Shown piece by piece: positions 6,896 through 10,855 of a stretch of 10,855 nt of DNA. A model generated the notes under the pieces. It did no database searches, was not told where the DNA came from, and was given only the letters and a program-made list of their open reading frames with translations. This DNA is from JANYJJ01 sp038241115 (GTDB taxonomy: Bacteria; Pseudomonadota; Gammaproteobacteria; Burkholderiales; Burkholderiaceae_C). Position 1 is the first letter of the stretch. Each line of letters begins with the position of its first letter. Made by a program: the position numbers and the translations under genes. Location of the stretch: assembly GCA_038241115.1 (NCBI GenBank), contig JBBRGA010000119.1, positions 1 through 10,855 of the forward strand, written 5' to 3'.

Positions 6896-8854
6896 TCAGG
6901 CCACTTTCTTGAGCTGAGCTGGCGCGAAAGTTTTTGCGTCGCGAATTGCCAGGTCGGCCGAAATGTTGCCGATGCGGCCGTCTTCATAGCGCACTTGCGC
7001 GTCAAGGCGCACGCTTGTGCGGCCGTCGTACAGCGCATCCACCAGAGTTTGATAGCGCTCGCCAATGAAGCCGCGCCGCACTTTGCGCGTGCGCGTCAGC
7101 TCGCCGTCGTCGGCGTCGAGTTCTTTGTGCAAGATGATGAAGCGGTGGATTTGCGACTGCGCCAGCGTTGGCTCTTGCGCCAGATCGGCATTGACTTGCG
7201 CCACACAATCAGCCAACAGTGAACGAACCTCTTCGCGCGCGGCGAGGTCGGCATAACCGGTGTAAGCGATGTTGCGGCGGTCGGCCCAGTTGCCGACGGC
7301 TGCGAGGTCAATGTTCACAAACATGCAAACCCGGTCGCGCCCATCGCCCAGCGCCACGGCCTCTTTCACGTAAGGAAAAAACTTGAGTTTGTTCTCGAGG
7401 TACTTGGGCGCAAACAAAGTGCCGTCAGACAGCGCGCCGACGTCCTTCACCCGGTCGATGATGCGCAGATGACCGTCGTCGCCCACATAGCCGGCATCGC
7501 CGGTGTGGAACCAGCCTTCGGCGTCCTTGGCAGCGCGAGTGGCTTCGGGGTTGCCGTGGTACTCGGTGAACAAACCAGGCGAACGGATCAGCAATTCCCG
7601 CTGGGCGGTGAACTTCAATTCAACGCCCTTCACTGCCGGGCCGACGGTGTCTGGCTTGACATCTCCGTTGGGCTGCACGCACACGAAAACGCTGGTCTCG
7701 GTCGAACCATAGAGCTGCTTGAGATTGATGCCGATCGATCGGAAGAACATCAGAAGGTCACCGCCAATGGCTTCGCCGGCCGTGTAGGCAACGCGCAGGC
7801 GGCTCATGCCCAACACATCGCGCAGCGGCCCAAAGATGAGCATGTCGCCAAACCAATAAGCCAACCGGTCGCCCAGCGCCACGGGCTGGCCCGCCAGCTC
7901 TTTGGCACCAACACGACGCGCCAGACTCATGGCCTGCGCATACAACCAGCGTTTGGGCCGACTGGCGTCTTCCATGCGGATGGTGACGTCGGTCAGAAGC
8001 GCTTCCAGCACACGGGGCGGCGCAAAAAAGTAGGTCGGGCCGACCTCGCGCATGTCAGAGAGCATGGTCTCCGAAGACTCCGGGCAGCAGATGCAGTAGC
8101 CCACAACCATGGGCTGCGCATAGCTGAACATGTTTTGGCCGATCCAGGCCGGAGGCAAATAGGCCACTGCCACATCGTGGTCGGTAAGCCCTTCCATTTC
8201 AGCTGCGGCGCAGGCGCGGTCGATGAGTGCCGCGTGTGTCAGCACCACGCCTTTGGCTTGCCCGGTCGTGCCGGAGGTGAAAAACATCGCCGCTGCGTCG
8301 CTACCCTTGCCGATTTCTGCCTCTGCTCGCACGGCATCTTTGCGTGTCGCCAGCTGGGCCTCGCCTTGTTTGCGAAACTCCGCAAAGCTCAAGAGTTGAG
8401 GCTGTGCGTAGTGGCGCATGCCGCGGTCTTCGTCATAAACGATGCGCTTGATCTGTGGGCACTTCGGCAAGATTTCGAGCAGCTTGTCGACCTGTTCCTG
8501 ATCCTCGGCGAACACATGAGTGATTTCTGCCATGTTCAACGGGTTCACCAGCTCTTCGGCGGATGCGTCTTGGTAGAGCGGCACTGCCACTCCGCCCAAC
8601 CACTGCGCCGCGCACATGGCGGCATACAGGCGTGGCCGGTTGTCCCCGATCAGCGCCAAATGTCCGCCGCGTTGGAAGCCGTCGGCCTGAAGTGCGGCGG
8701 CGATGGCTGCCACCTTGTCGGCAAGCTCTTGCCAGCTCAATGTCTGCCAGATGCCTCGGCTCTTCTCGCGGATGGCTGGTCTTGTTCCTCTGCGCTGCGC
8801 ATGCTCCAGCAACAACTTGGGAAAGGTATCGGCTTGTCGGACTTCGGCGGGCAT
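6896..8854 (-). CDS. AMP-forming acyl-CoA synthetase (long-chain type)
   Basis: This adenylate-forming ligase turns a carboxylic acid plus ATP and CoA into acyl-CoA, AMP and pyrophosphate. With ATG at 8854 it has 652 residues; a TTG at 8869 in the same frame would add five. Core motifs are the phosphate-binding loop TSGTTGQAKG (193-202), adenine motif YGSTE (382-386), WFHTGD (448-453) with the ribose-binding Asp, hinge DRVKD (467-471), and a C-terminal LTRTRKVRR (586-594) with the likely catalytic Lys591. The architecture fits the long-chain/FadD15-like group (COG1022 type) found beside Liv-type importers in Burkholderiales. No membrane segment or signal peptide is seen, so it acts in the cytosol, perhaps at the membrane. 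It is the first gene of the transport operon and diverges from a Crp-type regulator. The true acyl substrate (fatty, aromatic or branched) cannot be read. Confidence 0.93.
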   Translation of the reverse strand: MPAEVRQADTFPKLLLEHAQRRGTRPAIREKSRGIWQTLSWQELADKVAAIAAALQADGFQRGGHLALIGDNRPRLYAAMCAAQWLGGVAVPLYQDASAEELVNPLNMAEITHVFAEDQEQVDKLLEILPKCPQIKRIVYDEDRGMRHYAQPQLLSFAEFRKQGEAQLATRKDAVRAEAEIGKGSDAAAMFFTSGTTGQAKGVVLTHAALIDRACAAAEMEGLTDHDVAVAYLPPAWIGQNMFSYAQPMVVGYCICCPESSETMLSDMREVGPTYFFAPPRVLEALLTDVTIRMEDASRPKRWLYAQAMSLARRVGAKELAGQPVALGDRLAYWFGDMLIFGPLRDVLGMSRLRVAYTAGEAIGGDLLMFFRSIGINLKQLYGSTETSVFVCVQPNGDVKPDTVGPAVKGVELKFTAQRELLIRSPGLFTEYHGNPEATRAAKDAEGWFHTGDAGYVGDDGHLRIIDRVKDVGALSDGTLFAPKYLENKLKFFPYVKEAVALGDGRDRVCMFVNIDLAAVGNWADRRNIAYTGYADLAAREEVRSLLADCVAQVNADLAQEPTLAQSQIHRFIILHKELDADDGELTRTRKVRRGFIGERYQTLVDALYDGRTSVRLDAQVRYEDGRIGNISADLAIRDAKTFAPAQLKKVA

Positions 8855-8977
8855 GGGGTCGGTTTTCAAGTCGTGGTGGGCGAGGCCGCCCGAGGTTCAC
8901 CGCGTGCCGTTTTTCAGCGCACACAGCCCTCAAAATCGGGTGGACGGCGGACTGTAGGGAGACAGCCGGTTTGTGTT

Positions 8978-8993
8978 TGTCTTGAATCAGACA
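8978..8993. promoter_or_regulatory. candidate operator, TGTCT-N6-AGACA palindrome
   Basis: The sequence TGTCTTGAATCAGACA has perfect five-base arms with six bases between. This is the same geometry as Crp-family sites (TGTGA-N6-TCACA) but with different arm bases. It lies in the divergent region between the acyl-CoA ligase and the Crp/Fnr-type regulator gene, 15 bases before the preferred start of the regulator and about 125 bases before the ligase start. Binding by the neighbouring regulator is inferred. A nearby smaller repeat, CTGT-N6-ACAG (8952-8965), does not share the geometry. Confidence 0.5.
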
Positions 8994-9008
8994 TTTAGGG
9001 GTTTCCGA

Positions 9009-9755
9009 TTGCCATTGAATAACAACACCGCGCTCGACATCGTCATGTCGTCAATCTGGGCGCGCAGTTTGAATGAAACAGCGCAGTCACGCGTGCGCGC
9101 CGAGACGCGCATACGCTTGGTGCCGCGCGGCGGCATGGTCTGCCACTCGGGCTCAGAGGTCGAATACTGGAAGGGCGTCATCGACGGGATGGTCAAGATG
9201 AGCGTGGCCTCGCCCGACGGACGGACCTCCACGCTGGCCGGACTCACCGCCGGCGCCTGGTTTGGCGAAGGCGCGGTGCTGCGATCGGCGAAGTGGGACT
9301 TTGACGGTGTGGCCATGCGCGACACGATGGTCGCGCTGGTGCCACGCACAACTTTCCTCTGGTTGCTTGACGACAGCGCAGCCTTCAACCGCTTCGTCAT
9401 CGGCCAGCTCAACGAGCGGCTGTCGCAGTTCCTGTCTGTGATCGAGGCGGAGCGGCTGGAAGTTCCCGAGACGCGCGTGGCGCGCTGTCTGGCGTGGTTG
9501 TTCAACCCGGTGCTCTACCCCAATGTCGGCCGGCGCTTGGAGCTGACGCAACAAGAGCTCGGTTATCTGTCCGGGGTTCCGCGCCAGCGCGTCAACCGTG
9601 CGCTGCGTTTGCTGGAAGACGCCGGATTGTTGGAGGTCAAGTACGGCGCGTTGCGCGTTCTGGACCTCGACGGGCTGCAGCGCTACCGCGCGGTCATGAC
9701 AGACCAGCAAGCGTCGACGACGCCGAGAACCACGGCGCGGGAAGAAAAACGATGA
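9009..9755 (+). CDS. Crp/Fnr-family transcriptional regulator
   Basis: This regulator has an N-terminal cyclic-nucleotide-like beta-barrel and a C-terminal helix-turn-helix. From TTG at 9009 it has 248 residues. AGGGG (8997-9001) sits seven bases upstream, and the start leaves the 8978-8993 palindrome outside the gene; GTG 8973 (260 residues) and ATG 9045 are alternatives. The barrel shows VIDGMVKMSV (about 57-66) and AWFGEG (83-88), but the Arg-Ser pair that holds cAMP phosphate in Crp is not at its place (WDFDGVAMRD follows), so cAMP is an unlikely ligand. There is no N-terminal cysteine cluster, so it is not an Fe-S Fnr. The wing-helix segment LTQQELGYLSGVPRQRVNRA (179-198) is the DNA-reading unit. 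It diverges from the acyl-CoA ligase/Liv operon and is its likely regulator; its ligand might be the substrate or its acyl-CoA (inference). Confidence 0.88.
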   Translation: MPLNNNTALDIVMSSIWARSLNETAQSRVRAETRIRLVPRGGMVCHSGSEVEYWKGVIDGMVKMSVASPDGRTSTLAGLTAGAWFGEGAVLRSAKWDFDGVAMRDTMVALVPRTTFLWLLDDSAAFNRFVIGQLNERLSQFLSVIEAERLEVPETRVARCLAWLFNPVLYPNVGRRLELTQQELGYLSGVPRQRVNRALRLLEDAGLLEVKYGALRVLDLDGLQRYRAVMTDQQASTTPRTTAREEKR

Positions 9756-9901
9756 CGCGGGCTTCGGTCCTCTCTTGCCCGTGTGCATCCAAAAGGAAGA
9801 TGCCGGGAGGGCTGTCCGCGCAGCGCAGTGGTCTTCGTCATGAAGCCAACGGCTGGCTCACAGATCAGTAATCGATGTTGAAAGGCAAATTGACAGCCCA
9901 G

Positions 9902-10711
9902 TCAGCGTCCCCTTTCCAAGGCCTTCGCAACCACCGCGCCCAGCTCTGCGAGCGTGTGCTCCTTTCGCAGCAGCGCAACAACCCCTGCGTTCAGGGCGTC
10001 GATTCGCACCTGTTCGGAGATAAAACCTGAACTGATCACCACCGGAAGCTTGGCGTCGATTTCGCGCAATGCCAGCGCCACGTCGAGCCCCGACATTTGC
10101 GGCATGTTGAAGTCGCTGATCGCCACGTCGAAATCTGTGGGCCCTGCCTTGACCGCAGCGATGGCCGCCACCGGGTCGGCCAGACAAGTGGCGCGATAGC
10201 CCCAGTTCCGCAGCAACTCTTCCGCCATGACGAGCATGACTTCATCGTCGTCGATGTAGAGAACATGCTGGCCCGAGCCGTGCGTCGGCGCCTTCGCAAG
10301 CGGAGCGAGTGCGGTCGACGAATCGACTTCGTCGACGAGCGGAAAGTAAACGTCAAACAGACTGCCGTGCCCCGGCAGGCTGCTCAAGGTGATCACGCCG
10401 CCGTGACTGGCGACGATGCCGTGCACCACAGACAGACCCAAGCCGGTGCCCTGGCCAGACGGTTTGGTGGTGAAAAATGGTTCAAACACGCGCGCTTGGG
10501 TGGTCGCGTCCATGCCCGCCCCGCTGTCGATCACCGCAAGGTGGGCATAGCGGCCGGTGACTCCTCGGGGTGCGCCGATGCTCAAGCGAACAGCAACGGT
10601 CCCGGCACCGCCCGGCAAGGCATGCCATGCGTTGGTGCAAAGATTCAGAAGCACCTGCTGCAGTTGCGTGGCATCGCCTTGCACATGCAAAGGTTTGTCG
10701 ATCATCACCAC
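9902..10711 (-). CDS. hybrid histidine kinase, C-terminal half only (5'-truncated)
   Basis: The frame encodes the ATPase domain of a sensor kinase followed by a receiver domain. The N box is QQVLLNLCTNAWHAL (18-32 counted from GTG 10711), G1 DSGAGM (62-67), F box FEPFFTTK (76-83), and G2 GTGLGLS (88-94). The receiver has acidic residues DDD (154-156), phospho-acceptor Asp200 in ISDFNMP, Ser228 and Lys250. The sensor region, dimerisation helix and phosphorylatable His are absent. Family-like sequence begins at about IDKPLHVQGD; upstream codons in frame are unrelated (RPPPGSTVV) and hit a TGA at 10735-10733. This marks a breakpoint near 10708 where Tn3-transposase sequence starts on the other strand. 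The GTG is just the first start-like codon. The fragment could at most supply a free receiver/ATPase protein and is probably non-functional. Confidence 0.8.
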   Translation of the reverse strand: MVMIDKPLHVQGDATQLQQVLLNLCTNAWHALPGGAGTVAVRLSIGAPRGVTGRYAHLAVIDSGAGMDATTQARVFEPFFTTKPSGQGTGLGLSVVHGIVASHGGVITLSSLPGHGSLFDVYFPLVDEVDSSTALAPLAKAPTHGSGQHVLYIDDDEVMLVMAEELLRNWGYRATCLADPVAAIAAVKAGPTDFDVAISDFNMPQMSGLDVALALREIDAKLPVVISSGFISEQVRIDALNAGVVALLRKEHTLAELGAVVAKALERGR

Positions 10712-10716
10712 CGTAG

Positions 10717-10855
10717 ACCCGGGAGGCGGTCTTCAAGCACATCGGCCCAGTCCAGTTGCCGGACCTGCTGCTGGAAGTCGACGCCGCCACGCACTTCAGC
10801 GAGGCGCTGCTGGCCCGTCGTCCGTCGTCGAGCAACGAGCTGCTGGCCGTCTACG
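10717..10855 (+). CDS. tnpA: Tn3-family transposase, internal fragment (5'-truncated, runs off the window)
   Basis: Read from 10717 the plus strand gives TREAVFKHIGPVQLPDLLLE followed by VDAATHFSEALLARR and SSSNELLAVY to the window end, with no stop. I recognise this as the middle of a Tn3-family TnpA, just at the LLLEVDAATHF segment; the Asp of EVD (10780-10782) is probably the first residue of the catalytic DDE triad (inference from family alignments I remember). A TAG at 10714-10716 closes the frame directly upstream, so some 600 N-terminal residues are missing, and no 38-bp Tn3 terminal inverted repeat is seen at the junction. The 3' part may continue intact beyond the window. Without its N-terminal DNA-binding region it should be inactive. 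Confidence 0.75.

Noticed and set aside
5125..6912. A very long plus-strand open frame (595 codons), and similar ones at 7469-8998, 518-1543, 2523-3419 and 4011-4898
   Set aside because: They lie opposite well-supported Liv, ligase and hydrolase genes, have His/Arg/Gln-rich low-complexity translations typical of antisense frames in GC-rich DNA, and match no family.
6883..7065. N-terminal extension of livG to 7065
   Set aside because: The extra 61 codons overlap the ligase gene in another frame and resemble no ATPase; the ATG at 6882 directly after the ligase stop gives a normal LivG.
8855..8869. TTG start of the ligase at 8869
   Set aside because: The ATG at 8854 costs only five residues and is the more likely codon; there is no strong ribosome-binding site for either, so this remains slightly open.
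8973..9008. GTG start of the Crp-type regulator at 8973
   Set aside because: It would place the 8978-8993 palindrome inside the coding region, and the added residues (MFVLNQTFRGFR) are unlike family N-termini; the TTG at 9009 has a well-spaced AGGGG.
9756..9901. Possible small gene or shared terminator between the regulator and the kinase fragment
   Set aside because: No frame with a ribosome-binding site and family resemblance, and no convincing stem followed by a T run.
1..10855. tRNA, rRNA, CRISPR array or phage genes
   Set aside because: I looked for conserved tRNA arms, rRNA motifs and regularly spaced repeats and saw none; the only tandem repeat pair of note is the IS end at 148-192.

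Overview
The window looks like an accessory stretch of a GC-rich betaproteobacterial chromosome, most likely Burkholderiales/Comamonadaceae. That placement rests on gene family recognition and on an arrangement (long-chain type acyl-CoA ligase followed by a complete Liv-type ABC importer) that I know from this group; no marker gene proves it.

Left flank (1-785): mobile-element debris. Bases 1-196 resemble the right end of an IS21-family element, with two tandem imperfect copies of a terminal repeat ending in ...GGACA at 196. It abuts, and seems to interrupt, the first 35 codons of another element's transposase-like orfA on the minus strand (300-197). Just beyond lies a broken fragment of a second, different LivF-type ABC ATPase (about 367-516). 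I recognise nothing in 556-785.

Core (786-8854, all minus strand): transcription would run from an AMP-forming acyl-CoA ligase (8854-6896) through livG (6882-6067), livH (6054-5152), livM (5126-4059), a secreted solute-binding protein (3995-2643) and livF (2532-1684). The first four genes are separated by only 12-25 bases. A strong hairpin system sits between the binding-protein gene and livF. A dienelactone-hydrolase-family gene (1517-786) follows after 166 bases and may be a separate unit. The simplest reading is uptake of an organic or amino-acid-like substrate by the ABC importer, with CoA activation by the ligase; the substrate cannot be read from the sequence.

Regulator (about 9009-9755, plus strand): a divergent Crp/Fnr-family regulator shares a short intergenic region with the ligase gene. 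That region holds a TGTCT-N6-AGACA palindrome (8978-8993) with the spacing of a Crp-family operator, a good candidate for autoregulation and/or control of the transport operon.

Right flank (9902-10855): the C-terminal half of a hybrid histidine kinase (ATPase plus receiver) on the minus strand has lost its 5' end at about 10708. It is joined head-to-head to a 5'-truncated Tn3-family transposase fragment on the plus strand that runs off the window. The gene cluster is thus bordered on both sides by mobile-element remnants, which suggests a mobile or repeatedly rearranged catabolic/transport island.
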